DNA from: Kiritimatiellales bacterium
Lineage (GTDB): Bacteria; Verrucomicrobiota; Kiritimatiellia; Kiritimatiellales; Pontiellaceae
DNA length: 16,889 bases
NCBI GenBank assembly: GCA_021734595.1
Contig: JAIPIO010000039.1
Location: 1 to 16,889 of the forward strand
Direction: 5' to 3'
The notes beneath the pieces are model-generated. The model did no database searches. It was not told where the DNA came from and saw nothing but the letters and a program-made list of their open reading frames with translations. This document shows, in pieces, positions 6,732 to 14,677 of this stretch (position 1 is its first letter; each line of letters opens with the position of its first letter). The position numbers and the translations under genes were made by a program.

Positions 6732-8512
6732 AGCTTCATCCTCTCGCATCTTTTCAGGATACGGGTCGTTTGCGCGAGCATCTCCTTCATCTCTTGCTTT
6801 GAATGGTCGGCGGGTTCGCCGACCCCGTAGCGCATCTGTTCAATGCGGTCGAACAGCATGGTCAGTGTCTCCGCTTCCTGTTTCGTTTCCCCGGGCAGTC
6901 GGGAAAGTACCGCCGATAGGGAAACTTCGCCGGCGGCAAGGTTGAGGCGGTTGCCGAAATATTCCGTCAGGGTTTTCCACAACGCTTCATAAAAGGCGGG
7001 TTCATCCTTTTTACGGATGGCATGTTCGACCTGCTGGATGTTCTTCCGGGCGGCTTTCGGAGCTTTATGCCGCCGGGCGCGGGCCACATCGACTTCGAGC
7101 GCATCGCGTTTAAGGGTTGCCATGAAAACCACGGCCAGCAGCAAGATGGGCAGTACCAGCAATGCGAGGAAGCGCTTTGAAAAATACCAGGCCGTGCCGT
7201 TGGCTGTTATCCAGCGCTTCGGCATGGATTTCAGGTAGACAATGTCCCGTCCCAGAATTTTCGTTTTGTTTTCAGCGTCCGTCGGGATTACGGCAATCAC
7301 CTGGGCTCCCTGGCTTTCGGCAGCTGTGACCGTGACGGGGAATGGCCCCTTCGTGATGGTTCGGTAATCCGCCGTCAGGGCATTGAAATAGGAGAACGAT
7401 ATCGCCGGGATCTCCTTCACATTGTCCGATCGCGGAATCACGACCTGCTCGAAGCGGATTTCCCGGTTCGATTCCGAGGGCACCGAGCGGACCTCGTAGA
7501 GCTTGATGTCGGGGTTTTCCTGAATGGACGGGGCGGTGATCTGCGCCAGGTTGCCTTCGCCGGAAATCCGCATTTTTACCGTGACCGGTTCGCCCGCCTT
7601 CACCTCGGTCGGGCTGACCTCCACCTCAAACTCGAACTTGCCGATCCCGCCCGTATAGCTTGGCGGGCGGCGTTCCAGCGGAATGGGCTGCACATCCACT
7701 TCCTGCGTATTGCAGCTAAGCACAACCGGGCGGGTCTCCTGACGCCCGAAGAAGTCTCCGAAAAAGGCATCGTCGAAACCATGCGAGCGGCGCTTTTCCC
7801 GGGGGACCACCACGTTGACCTGGATCGATGGGCTAAAGCTGAAGGTTCCTGCCGTCAGGGTTTCGACCCGCCCCTGTAGGCGGTGGACGTTGTAGATGGT
7901 GCCGTTGATTACTTCGCGGCTCTGGCCGGTCATCTTCCACTCGGGTTCACCATCGATCCCGGTTTCCGGTATGCCTCCGCGGAAGCTAATGTTACCGGCA
8001 AGCTGCAGACCTTCCTTTGCGTAGATGGAAAGAAACAAGGTGAACGGCTCATGAACAAAAGGCTTTTCCTTGTCGGTGCGGATGCGGGAAAACAGCATGT
8101 CGGAGATCGTCTGGGCCTCCTTGTCGCCGTCTGGTTTGATCACCCGCAGTTGCGCCGTCAGTTCCTTTTTCCCGCCCTTGTACTTGCATTCAATCGGCCC
8201 AATCGTGAAGTCGCCGGTTTTGGCCGGTGTGACGATGTAGCTGTGAATGACTTTGGAAGTGGTTTTCCAGTTAATCATCTGGGTCTGGGAACTTTTCCCC
8301 TGATAGCGGATATCCAGACCATCTATGTCGGGAATCGCCGGCGCATCGCCATTGGTGTCGATAAACTCAATCTTCAGCACTGCGCGATCCATCAGGCTGA
8401 TCAGCTGCGGTTCCATCTTCAGTTGCACATCCGCCGCAAAGGCAGACGCCGCAAGGAAGAGGCTGCCAATGATTGGAGTCAGAAATTTCAAATTTCGAAT
8501 TTCAAATTTCAA
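6728..8512 (-). CDS. batD: BatD, oxygen-tolerance protein
   Basis: A 594-residue membrane protein of the BatD family. A signal peptide ends near residue 26 (SLFLAASAFA), followed by a long periplasmic region with Ig-like beta domains. The family block GEGNLAQITAP...PDIKLYE is followed by the ISFSYFN and PFPVTVTAA segments. One transmembrane helix (447-467) precedes a cytoplasmic helical tail of about 127 residues. The start codon is TTG (8512-8510), with AGGAG (complement of 8522-8526) 9 bases upstream; the batBC stop TAG lies within the same ribosome-binding region. The first nine codons come from a tandem heptamer repeat (AATTTCA, 8484-8511), an odd origin for a signal peptide. BatD is needed for the Bat complex in model bacteria, but its molecular action is unknown. 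Confidence 0.9.
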   Translation of the reverse strand: MKFEIRNLKFLTPIIGSLFLAASAFAADVQLKMEPQLISLMDRAVLKIEFIDTNGDAPAIPDIDGLDIRYQGKSSQTQMINWKTTSKVIHSYIVTPAKTGDFTIGPIECKYKGGKKELTAQLRVIKPDGDKEAQTISDMLFSRIRTDKEKPFVHEPFTLFLSIYAKEGLQLAGNISFRGGIPETGIDGEPEWKMTGQSREVINGTIYNVHRLQGRVETLTAGTFSFSPSIQVNVVVPREKRRSHGFDDAFFGDFFGRQETRPVVLSCNTQEVDVQPIPLERRPPSYTGGIGKFEFEVEVSPTEVKAGEPVTVKMRISGEGNLAQITAPSIQENPDIKLYEVRSVPSESNREIRFEQVVIPRSDNVKEIPAISFSYFNALTADYRTITKGPFPVTVTAAESQGAQVIAVIPTDAENKTKILGRDIVYLKSMPKRWITANGTAWYFSKRFLALLVLPILLLAVVFMATLKRDALEVDVARARRHKAPKAARKNIQQVEHAIRKKDEPAFYEALWKTLTEYFGNRLNLAAGEVSLSAVLSRLPGETKQEAETLTMLFDRIEQMRYGVGEPADHSKQEMKEMLAQTTRILKRCERMKL

Positions 8513-8518
8513 GTTTCC
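8484..8518. repeat. Tandem heptamer repeat (AATTTCA)n
   Basis: Four consecutive 7-bp units, AATTTCA / AATTTCG / AATTTCA / AATTTCA (8484-8511), followed by a degraded fifth, AGTTTCC (8512-8518). It is an AT-rich island within GC-rich coding DNA. It supplies the TTG start and the first codons of batD. As 7 is not divisible by 3, each unit is read in a different frame, giving KFEIRNLKF. Confidence 0.75.
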
Positions 8519-8524
8519 GATCTC

Positions 8525-10348
8525 CTACCAATCCTTGTCCACCTTGACGGGGGCTCCCAGCACCGGGTGCAGCTCGGCGCGTTTATTCTGTTCTTCCTGT
8601 TTCATGGCATCCATCAACTGTTGCGCTTCCTCCGGTGTCATCTGTTCCGCCGTCTGTGGTTGGGCAGAAGATTGATTATCCTGTTTCTGCTCATCATTCA
8701 AGTCTTCGGGTTGCTGCTGTTGCTGGTCCTGATCCTGCTCCTGCTGGTCCTGCTGCTGGTCGTCGGGCTTGTTCTGCTGCTGGTCGTCCTGTTTCTGATC
8801 CTGCTGCTGGTCCTGCTTGTTTTCTTTCTTTTCCTGCTCCTTATCCTGATCCTGCTTCTGTTGCTCCTGTTCCTGTTGTTCCTGCTGCTGTTTCTTCTGT
8901 TCTTCCAGCTTCTCAAGGAGCTTCAGCGCTTTTTCATAGTTGCGTTTCGCGTCCATGTCGACCGCATCCATCTGTATGGCTTTCTCGTACATGTCCGCCG
9001 CGTTGCGCGTCATTTCAATGGCTTGGTCGATCTGCTGCGGATCCGCAAGCTGCGTGGTCTGCGCCAGCAGGGCGTTGCCACGGTTGTAGTAGGTCTTGGC
9101 CTGCAGGTCGAGATCGGTAGTGCGCAGCGCCTGCTTGAAGGCCTCTTCCGAACCTTGGAAGTTCTTCAGCCGGTACAATGTATTGCCGAGGTTGTAGTTC
9201 CCAATGTCTGGAAAATCCGCAGCGGTTTTTTCCAATGCCTGGAGCGCGTTGGAGTAGCTGCCTTTCTCATAATGCTTCAACCCCTGCTTCATGAGTTCGC
9301 GCGGCGACTGCTCCGCCCGGGCGCTGAAAGGAAGCAGCAGCACTAGCAACAGCGCGGCCTTGCGCGGGGTGCGGACCGGCCGGATTCCAACCTCGATCAG
9401 CAGCAGTAGGAGCGCCGCGCCGATAAACCAAGGGAAGCGTTCCTGGTAGATTTTCGCCATGCGCGATTCCTGTTCGTCACGCTGAAGCGGTGCAATGCCC
9501 TGTTTGTAGACCCGTTCCAGCCCAAAGTCGCCGGAGGCGGAACGGACGTAGAAGCCGCCGGTTTGTGAAGCGATTTGTTCCAGCACGCCTTCTGTAAGGT
9601 GACTCATGACCGCATCGCCTTTGCTGTCTTTAATAAATCCTTCCTTGCCTTGGATCAGCTCGCCTTCCAGCGTGCCGACGCCGATGGCAAATACGCGGAT
9701 ACCCTGTTCCTTGAGTTTCGGGACCAGTTGGAGCGGGTCGCCGGTATGCCCTTCTCCGTCGGAGATCAGTATGATGACCTTGTCCGCCGCCGACTCGGTG
9801 TCGAAGCTTTCCATCGACGTTTTCAACGCCTGGTGGATGTCGGTGCCGCCACGCGGTATGATTCCGGCATAGACATCGTCGAGCATCATCATGAAGGCGG
9901 CGTAATCGATCGTAACCGGGCACTGTAGGAAGGAGCCTCCCGCAAAAGCGACCATCCCGATGCGGTCGCCCTTGAGCTGTTTCACCAGATCCTGGATGCC
10001 CCACTTGGCCTGCTGCAGGCGGTTGGGCTTGATGTCCTGCGCCAGCATGCTCTTCGACGTGTCCAGCGCCACAATAATATTCAGTCCGCGCTGCTTCACT
10101 TCCTCCCAATGGAAGCCCCATTGCGGGCGGGCCAGGGCGAGCAGCACCAAAGCAATAGCCGCGGTCCTCAGCAGGTTTTTTGTGCGGCGGCGTTTGACGG
10201 AGCGGTTGGGCATCAAGGCCTGCCACACTGTGCGGTCCGCCATTTTCGCCAGCAGGTTTTCGCGATGCCGGATCATCAGGCCGGTCAGCCCCATCAGCGG
10301 GAGTAGAGCCAACAGCCACCAAAGCATATCCTGTGCGCCCCATTTCAT
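8525..10348 (-). CDS. BatB-BatC fusion: VWA domain plus TPR protein with Gln-rich tail
   Basis: A 607-residue protein joining two normally separate Bat components. The N-terminal half is BatB: transmembrane helices at about 9-25 and 58-73, then a von Willebrand A domain with an intact metal site (DTSKS at 96-100, Thr169 in RGGTD, Asp197 in SDGEG), then a helix at about 307-320. The second half is BatC: a signal-peptide-like segment, KAALLLVLLLPFSARA (330-345), then TPR repeats (about 355-475). A Gln/Glu/Asp/Lys low-complexity tail (484-545) ends in a short ordered-looking segment. Between them the proteins are thought to form the envelope-facing VWA/TPR scaffold. The ATG overlaps the batA stop by one base (TAATG), with GGGGAGG about 8 bases upstream. 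Confidence 0.9.
   Translation of the reverse strand: MKWGAQDMLWWLLALLPLMGLTGLMIRHRENLLAKMADRTVWQALMPNRSVKRRRTKNLLRTAAIALVLLALARPQWGFHWEEVKQRGLNIIVALDTSKSMLAQDIKPNRLQQAKWGIQDLVKQLKGDRIGMVAFAGGSFLQCPVTIDYAAFMMMLDDVYAGIIPRGGTDIHQALKTSMESFDTESAADKVIILISDGEGHTGDPLQLVPKLKEQGIRVFAIGVGTLEGELIQGKEGFIKDSKGDAVMSHLTEGVLEQIASQTGGFYVRSASGDFGLERVYKQGIAPLQRDEQESRMAKIYQERFPWFIGAALLLLLIEVGIRPVRTPRKAALLLVLLLPFSARAEQSPRELMKQGLKHYEKGSYSNALQALEKTAADFPDIGNYNLGNTLYRLKNFQGSEEAFKQALRTTDLDLQAKTYYNRGNALLAQTTQLADPQQIDQAIEMTRNAADMYEKAIQMDAVDMDAKRNYEKALKLLEKLEEQKKQQQEQQEQEQQKQDQDKEQEKKENKQDQQQDQKQDDQQQNKPDDQQQDQQEQDQDQQQQQPEDLNDEQKQDNQSSAQPQTAEQMTPEEAQQLMDAMKQEEQNKRAELHPVLGAPVKVDKDW
8690..8915. repeat. Low-complexity CTG/CTG-like coding repeat (Gln-rich tail of BatBC)
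   Basis: The + strand here is an imperfect run of CTGCTG, CTGGTC and CTGTTC triplets, encoding Gln, Asp, Glu and Lys on the minus strand. It creates a long spurious open frame on the plus strand, rich in Leu and Val. Such triplet runs are prone to length change, so the tail probably varies between strains. Confidence 0.7.
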
Positions 10349-11319
10349 TATGGAAGCCTCCCCAGCTTAGACAGCCCCAGCAGTTGTTCCAACACCAGGA
10401 AGAGGATGCCTGCCACGATCCAGGGTTTGGAAATTTCCTGGAAGCGCGTGAACTGCTCGACTTCGATCTCGGTTTTTTCGAGCTGGTCGATTTCGTCGTA
10501 TACCTTTTCGAGCGCCTCCATGTCGCGCGCGCGGTAATATTTACCGCCGCTCTTTTCGGCCACATCCTTCAGCGTTTTTTCGTCGATCTGGGCACGGCCA
10601 ACCGAAAAGAAACCGCGCTGAACCGGCATGCCTCCGCCCGCGCCGATGGTGTAGATCTTGATGCCGAGCGCCTCCGATGCCTGCGCCGCGTTTTCGGGCG
10701 ACAGCGTGCCGCGGTTGTTGATGCCGTCCGTCAGCAGAATAACCAGCTTGCTCTTGGCTTCGCTGTCGCGCAGGCGGTTGATGGCCGACGCGATGCCGTC
10801 GCCGATGGCGGTTCCGTCTTCCAGCATCTGGGTGTGCAGGCCGTCCAGTCGCTGTAGCAGCCAGCTGTGGTCGAGTGTCAGCGGCGCGACGGCGTAGGGG
10901 AGGGCGGCAAACGCCACCATGCCAATGCGGTCGTCCGTCCGCTTTTCAACAAACTGCTTGATAACCCGTTTCGCAGAATCAATACGCCGCATCCGCCGTC
11001 CGCCAAACTCAAAATCCGCCTCTTCCATCGAAGTGGAAAGGTCGAGCAGCAGGATGATGTCTACGGCCTCCGTGCGTACGCGGCTTTCCTGCAGTCCGCG
11101 CTGCGGTCGCGCCAGCGCTATGCTCAGGCAGATCAGGCCAAGCGCATACAGCACCGGCAGTGCCGGTTGAAGCCGGACCCGCCAGCCTTTCGGCAACCGG
11201 GCAAGGATTTCACCGCTACTGAACTGCATCGTCTGTTTGCGCTGCATGCGGAGCTTAAGCCACACAAACAGCGGTATCAGCAGCATCGTTAAAAGCAAAT
11301 ATGGATAGGCAAATCGCAT
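10348..11319 (-). CDS. batA: BatA: VWA domain membrane protein
   Basis: A 323-residue protein with transmembrane helices near the N-terminus (about 5-21 and 53-70) and at the C-terminus (about 298-315) flanking a VWA domain. The metal-binding (MIDAS) residues are complete: DLSTS (93-97), Thr170 and Asp198 in LTDG. The LARPQRG motif after the second helix is typical of BatA/BatB, and BatB here has the matching LARPQWG. VWA domains bind protein ligands through a divalent metal, and in MoxR systems they are likely targets of the AAA+ ATPase. The start ATG lies 5 bases after the upstream lipoprotein gene, with only a weak GAG-containing binding site. The stop overlaps the BatBC start by one base. 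Confidence 0.92.
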   Translation of the reverse strand: MRFAYPYLLLTMLLIPLFVWLKLRMQRKQTMQFSSGEILARLPKGWRVRLQPALPVLYALGLICLSIALARPQRGLQESRVRTEAVDIILLLDLSTSMEEADFEFGGRRMRRIDSAKRVIKQFVEKRTDDRIGMVAFAALPYAVAPLTLDHSWLLQRLDGLHTQMLEDGTAIGDGIASAINRLRDSEAKSKLVILLTDGINNRGTLSPENAAQASEALGIKIYTIGAGGGMPVQRGFFSVGRAQIDEKTLKDVAEKSGGKYYRARDMEALEKVYDEIDQLEKTEIEVEQFTRFQEISKPWIVAGILFLVLEQLLGLSKLGRLP

Positions 11320-11324
11320 GGTTT

Positions 11325-12296
11325 CTAATCTCGATCGGTCGGATCCGACTGATTGGCCGGATCGTTCTTGGTTTCTTCCACAAAATGCTTGGTCGTATCG
11401 AAGGCACCCTGCATGGCTGTTTTGTCGGGATGGTCCTTGGCAAATTTGACCATGTCGGCCTGGCGCAGGAACTCCTTCAATAAATTCTGCTGGCGAACCG
11501 GGAGGAGATTGGCATGGTACATTTCCCTGACGATTTCCTCGGTGGTGGAGTCCGGTGCATTGAGGCCGAAACGTCCATCAAGATATCCGCGCAGGATCAG
11601 CGAGAGCTCGGTATAGAACGGGTCGCACTGATCCTCTTCAAGCCAGCGCCTGTTTTTCAACGCTTCCAGCGCCTTCAGCGCAATGATATGTGCCGGCGGG
11701 GGCGGCGGCGCAGGTTTTTCCAGCGGTCTCTTTTTCCAGACCTTGGATATGATCAGTCCGGTCAGGAAAGCAATCAGCGCAACAAGCAGAATCACCCACG
11801 GCCAGCGGGGGAATTTGGCCGGGAGTTTTACAGGGGGTTTGATGTCGGCGATTTCGGTTGAATTGGTCTCTACGCCCGTTAATGCGGATTCAACCCGCAG
11901 CAGAATATCCGGGAAGTCTGTGGTCAGCACGGTGCCGTCATCAAGCGTGCAGCTGATCGGATTGGTGGAAACCAGGTGGTCGCCAACGCGGAAGGAGGTC
12001 AGCTTGAAGGAAAACTCGGTTTGCATCAACCCGTCCTCGCGGGGCTCGTCGTGCCAGTCGCGGTTTTGCACGACAATGTCCTTGCCCTTTTCCAAGGGCG
12101 GGAGAGTAACCGTGGCGTTGGTCGGATAGTATGCCGTGACGGTCAGTTCCACCGGGTCGCCGATATGGATGGAATTGGTGCTGATCGAATGCTCGACCGT
12201 CAGCTGATCCGCCGGAATGATCTGCGCTTTCTCCGGCGTGCATCCATAAAGGGCCGCCGCGAAAAGAGGGGTTAAAATGTGGAGTGGCTTAATCAT
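11325..12296 (-). CDS. BatD/DUF4381-like membrane lipoprotein
   Basis: A 323-residue protein sitting where the DUF4381-type gene is found in many MoxR/VWA operons. It starts with a lipoprotein signal (lipobox LYGC, Cys19). A periplasmic beta-rich domain follows (about 30-140; IGDPVELTVTAYYPTNATVTLPP resembles the first Ig-like domain of BatD). A transmembrane helix (about 166-186) and a Pro-rich hinge (APPPPPA, 196-202) come next. The cytoplasmic helical domain (about 203-300) includes the FYTELSLILRGYLDGRFG block, comparable in position and style to the tail of BatD (FYEALWKTLTEYFGNRL). It appears to be a shorter paralogue of BatD with a lipid anchor. The ATG overlaps the DUF58 stop by 4 bases. 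Family placement is moderate; function is inferred from the operon. Confidence 0.75.
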   Translation of the reverse strand: MIKPLHILTPLFAAALYGCTPEKAQIIPADQLTVEHSISTNSIHIGDPVELTVTAYYPTNATVTLPPLEKGKDIVVQNRDWHDEPREDGLMQTEFSFKLTSFRVGDHLVSTNPISCTLDDGTVLTTDFPDILLRVESALTGVETNSTEIADIKPPVKLPAKFPRWPWVILLVALIAFLTGLIISKVWKKRPLEKPAPPPPPAHIIALKALEALKNRRWLEEDQCDPFYTELSLILRGYLDGRFGLNAPDSTTEEIVREMYHANLLPVRQQNLLKEFLRQADMVKFAKDHPDKTAMQGAFDTTKHFVEETKNDPANQSDPTDRD

Positions 12297-13180
12297 CTTC
12301 TGCTGGCGCGCTGCCGGAAAAACTTGATGAATTCTTTTTCGTAGGGTTCCCCCGCGAAGAGGCGGATGGTATCGATGCCGGCCTTGCGGTGCATTTCATC
12401 AATCTGCCCGGCGCGGCGGGTCTGTTCGATTCCCAGGGTTTTTCGTGCCTGTCTGCTGGAGGTGTCGACCAGTATCTGCTCGCCCGTCTCCGCATCGCGC
12501 CAGTGGACGACGCCGATGCCGGGCCAGGCGATTTCGTGCTTGTCGCCGATGATCACGTTGATGAGGTCGTGGCGGCGGGCGGTAATCTTCAGCAGTTTCT
12601 CATATTCGTCGCTGAACATGAAGTCGCTGATAAGGAAGGTGACATTCTTGCGTGTGCTGACGTGGTTGAGATAATCAAGCGCGGGTGCCGCGTTGGTTCC
12701 TTTGCCCTGCGGTTGGTGCGTGAGCATTTCGCGGACAAGCCGCAATACGTGCCGCGTCCCCTTTTTCGGCGGAATGTATTTTTCCACCTCCTCGGCGAAA
12801 AGGATCAGTCCGATGCGGTCGTTGTTGCGGATGGCGGAAAAAGCCAGCACCGCGGCGACTTCCGCCGCGAGGTCGCGCTTCATCTGCTTCCCGCTGCCGA
12901 ACAGGTGCGACGCGCTGACATCGACCACCAGCATGACGGTCATTTCGCGCTCTTCCACAAATTTCTTTATGTGCGGGGTGCCGGTGCGGGCGGTTACGTT
13001 CCAGTCGATCGAGCGGATATCGTCGCCGGGCACATATTCGCGCACCTCGTCGAACTCCATGCCGCGCCCCTTGAAGACGGAATGGTACTGCCCGGCAAAC
13101 ACGTCGTTCACGGCGTGTTTCGTCGAGATCTGAATCCGCCGCACCTTCTTCAGCAACTCTTTGTGGTCAAGATCGGCCAT
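12293..13180 (-). CDS. DUF58 domain protein (VWA-like), partner of MoxR
   Basis: A 295-residue soluble protein with the DUF58 signature: F.GRGMEFDEVREYVPGDD and then IRSIDWNVTAR (55-65). A VWA-like domain with a MIDAS-type motif, DVSAS (87-91), follows. There are no membrane segments, so it is a short cytoplasmic DUF58 form. DUF58 genes nearly always follow moxR, and the product is thought to link the ATPase to the VWA proteins. It starts one base after the moxR stop without a clear ribosome binding site of its own, consistent with translational coupling, and overlaps the next gene by 4 bases. Confidence 0.93.
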   Translation of the reverse strand: MADLDHKELLKKVRRIQISTKHAVNDVFAGQYHSVFKGRGMEFDEVREYVPGDDIRSIDWNVTARTGTPHIKKFVEEREMTVMLVVDVSASHLFGSGKQMKRDLAAEVAAVLAFSAIRNNDRIGLILFAEEVEKYIPPKKGTRHVLRLVREMLTHQPQGKGTNAAPALDYLNHVSTRKNVTFLISDFMFSDEYEKLLKITARRHDLINVIIGDKHEIAWPGIGVVHWRDAETGEQILVDTSSRQARKTLGIEQTRRAGQIDEMHRKAGIDTIRLFAGEPYEKEFIKFFRQRASRR

Positions 13181-13181
13181 G

Positions 13182-14168
13182 CTAAGGCACCGGAATTTCG
13201 CTGAGGATTTTTTCGATCAGGTCTTCGGAGGTCAACTCTTCGGCTTCGGCCTCGTAGGAGACAATCACGCGATGGCGGAGGACGTCGGCGGCAATGGATT
13301 TTACATCCTGCGGCGTGACATAGCCGCGGCCTTGCATAAAGGCGTGGGCGCGGGCCCCCATCGTCAGGAAGATGGTGGCGCGCGGCGAAGCGCCGTAGCG
13401 TATATAATCGCCGATATCGAGTCCGTATTTTTGCGGCTCGCGCGTGGCGAATACGATGCTGAGGATGTAGTCCTTGATCTTTTCGTCGATGTAGATTTCG
13501 TCGACGATTCCGCGCGCCTTGATGATTTCGTCGGGATGCAGCACGGCGTTTATCGGAATGTTGGTGACCGAATGGGCCATGCGGTCAAGAATTTGCCGCT
13601 CTTCTTCGATGGAGGGATAATCTACCTTGAGTTTGAGCATGAAACGGTCGACCTGCGCATCGGGCAGGGGATAGGTGCCTTCCTGCTCAATCGGGTTTTC
13701 GGTGGCCATCACCAGGAACGGGCTTGGCAGCGTAAAGGTCTCTTCGCTGATGGTTACCTGTCGTTCCTGCATGGCTTCGAGTAGGGCGCTCTGCACCTTG
13801 GCGGGTGCACGGTTGATTTCATCCGCCAGAATGATGTTGGCGAAAATGGGACCCTTCTTGGTGAAGAAGTTGCCTTCCTTCGGGTTGTAGATCAGCGTGC
13901 CGATCAGATCGGCGGGCAGCAGGTCGGGTGTGAACTGGATGCGCTGGAACGAGGTGTCGAGCGCGGACGCCAGTGTATTGATGGTCAGCGTTTTCGCCAG
14001 CCCCGGAACCCCTTCAAGCAGCACGTGGCCATTCGCCAGCATGCCGATAATCAGCCGGTCGATCAGGTATTCCTGCCCAACAATCACCTTGCCGATTTCC
14101 GCTTTCAATGTGGGGATGAATGCGCTCTGTTCACGCACCTTTTGGTTGATTACTTCAATTCCTGCCAT
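13182..14168 (-). CDS. MoxR family AAA+ ATPase
   Basis: A 328-residue AAA+ ATPase, first gene of the bat operon. Walker A is GVPGLAKT (53-60), Walker B IILADE (112-117) followed by the MoxR-typical INRAPAKVQSALLEAMQE (118-135), and sensor 1 is MATENP (154-159). The PLPDAQVDRFM block (167-177) carries the arginine-finger region, and a C-terminal lid helical domain follows. MoxR proteins act as ATP-driven chaperones for VWA-containing partners such as those encoded downstream. The ATG at 14168 has a strong AAGGAGAT five bases upstream. Its 184-bp upstream gap contains three phased palindromes (14270-14337), the likeliest control region of the whole operon. Confidence 0.96.
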   Translation of the reverse strand: MAGIEVINQKVREQSAFIPTLKAEIGKVIVGQEYLIDRLIIGMLANGHVLLEGVPGLAKTLTINTLASALDTSFQRIQFTPDLLPADLIGTLIYNPKEGNFFTKKGPIFANIILADEINRAPAKVQSALLEAMQERQVTISEETFTLPSPFLVMATENPIEQEGTYPLPDAQVDRFMLKLKVDYPSIEEERQILDRMAHSVTNIPINAVLHPDEIIKARGIVDEIYIDEKIKDYILSIVFATREPQKYGLDIGDYIRYGASPRATIFLTMGARAHAFMQGRGYVTPQDVKSIAADVLRHRVIVSYEAEAEELTSEDLIEKILSEIPVP

Positions 14169-14269
14169 GGTTAATCTCCTTGTTCTAAATACTGTTTTTA
14201 AGACCCCTGATTAAACTGCGTGTTCAAAATTCATGTATTCATTCCCGGATTTCGCCTCGCGATGCAATT

Positions 14270-14337
14270 TTCCAAGCCTTGGTAAATTCTTTCCAATGGT
14301 TGGAAATAGCGGAATAGAAGGGTTCCAATGATTGGAA
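14270..14337. repeat. Array of three palindromes upstream of the moxR-bat operon
   Basis: Three members of the TTCCAR-N3-YTGGAA family start at 14270 (TTCCAAGCCTTGGTA, one arm-end change), 14291 (TTCCAATGGTTGGAA, perfect) and 14323 (TTCCAATGATTGGAA, perfect). Spacings are 21 and 32 bp, i.e. two and three helical turns. The array lies 102-169 bases upstream of the moxR start and just after the DUF2442 stop. Candidate operator or activator site; the binding protein is unknown. Confidence 0.7.
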
Positions 14338-14352
14338 TTACTGTGCCTTCAA

Positions 14353-14670
14353 TTAAGGAACTGTATCCGAACTTTCATCCTTTCCAATTCCATAATCAGG
14401 GGGTGTTTCGGCAACGGCCTGCAATTGGCCGCTTTTATGGGGTGTACTTTCCAGATACAATGTGTCGGGACAGAAGTCCTGGCCATTCTGCCAGCATACC
14501 GTTCCCATCACGGTCCGTGCTGTCTGGAAGTAAGTCTGATCCTTGAGTTCTGTAAAAATCCCTTTCTCCAGATAGGGCGATACATCGAACAGCCGTTCCT
14601 CGCCGTTGTCGAAGACCAGCAGGACAGTGTGGTTTTGATTCGGATAAACTTCTTTAACGCGCGGATTCAT
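14353..14670 (-). CDS. DUF2442 domain protein
   Basis: A 105-residue protein whose first 75 residues match DUF2442: FDNGEERLFDVSPYLEKGIF (20-39), the TVCWQNGQDFCPDTLYLES end block. DUF2442 has a small alpha/beta fold of unknown function and commonly lies next to a DUF4160 gene, as here. Such pairs have been suggested to behave like toxin-antitoxin modules, but this is unproven. A tail of about 30 residues after LYLES is longer than usual and Gly/Pro/Asp-rich, possibly from loss of an older stop codon. The ATG at 14670 has GAGGGG close upstream, 7 bases after the DUF4160 stop. Confidence 0.85.
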   Translation of the reverse strand: MNPRVKEVYPNQNHTVLLVFDNGEERLFDVSPYLEKGIFTELKDQTYFQTARTVMGTVCWQNGQDFCPDTLYLESTPHKSGQLQAVAETPPDYGIGKDESSDTVP

Positions 14671-14677
14671 TTTCCCC

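Noticed and set aside
9146..9244. Two approximate palindrome matches (9146-9160 and 9230-9244) inside the TPR part of batBC
   Set aside because: Each has arm mismatches and both fall in repeated TPR codons; too weak to separate from chance.
7883..9346. Long + strand open frame of 487 codons across batD/batBC
   Set aside because: It is antisense to two well-supported genes. Its Leu/Val-rich middle is simply the complement of the Gln-rich triplet repeat, and it has no domain.
14169..14260. Sigma-70 promoter for the moxR operon
   Set aside because: Several TTGNNN and TANNNT boxes exist, but none combine with a 16-18 base spacer and good matches, so I did not place one.
14382..14396. Fourth palindrome upstream of moxR (TTCCAATTCCATAAT)
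   Set aside because: Only the left half-site is present, it lies within the DUF2442 coding tail, and its 59-bp offset is not a whole number of helical turns.
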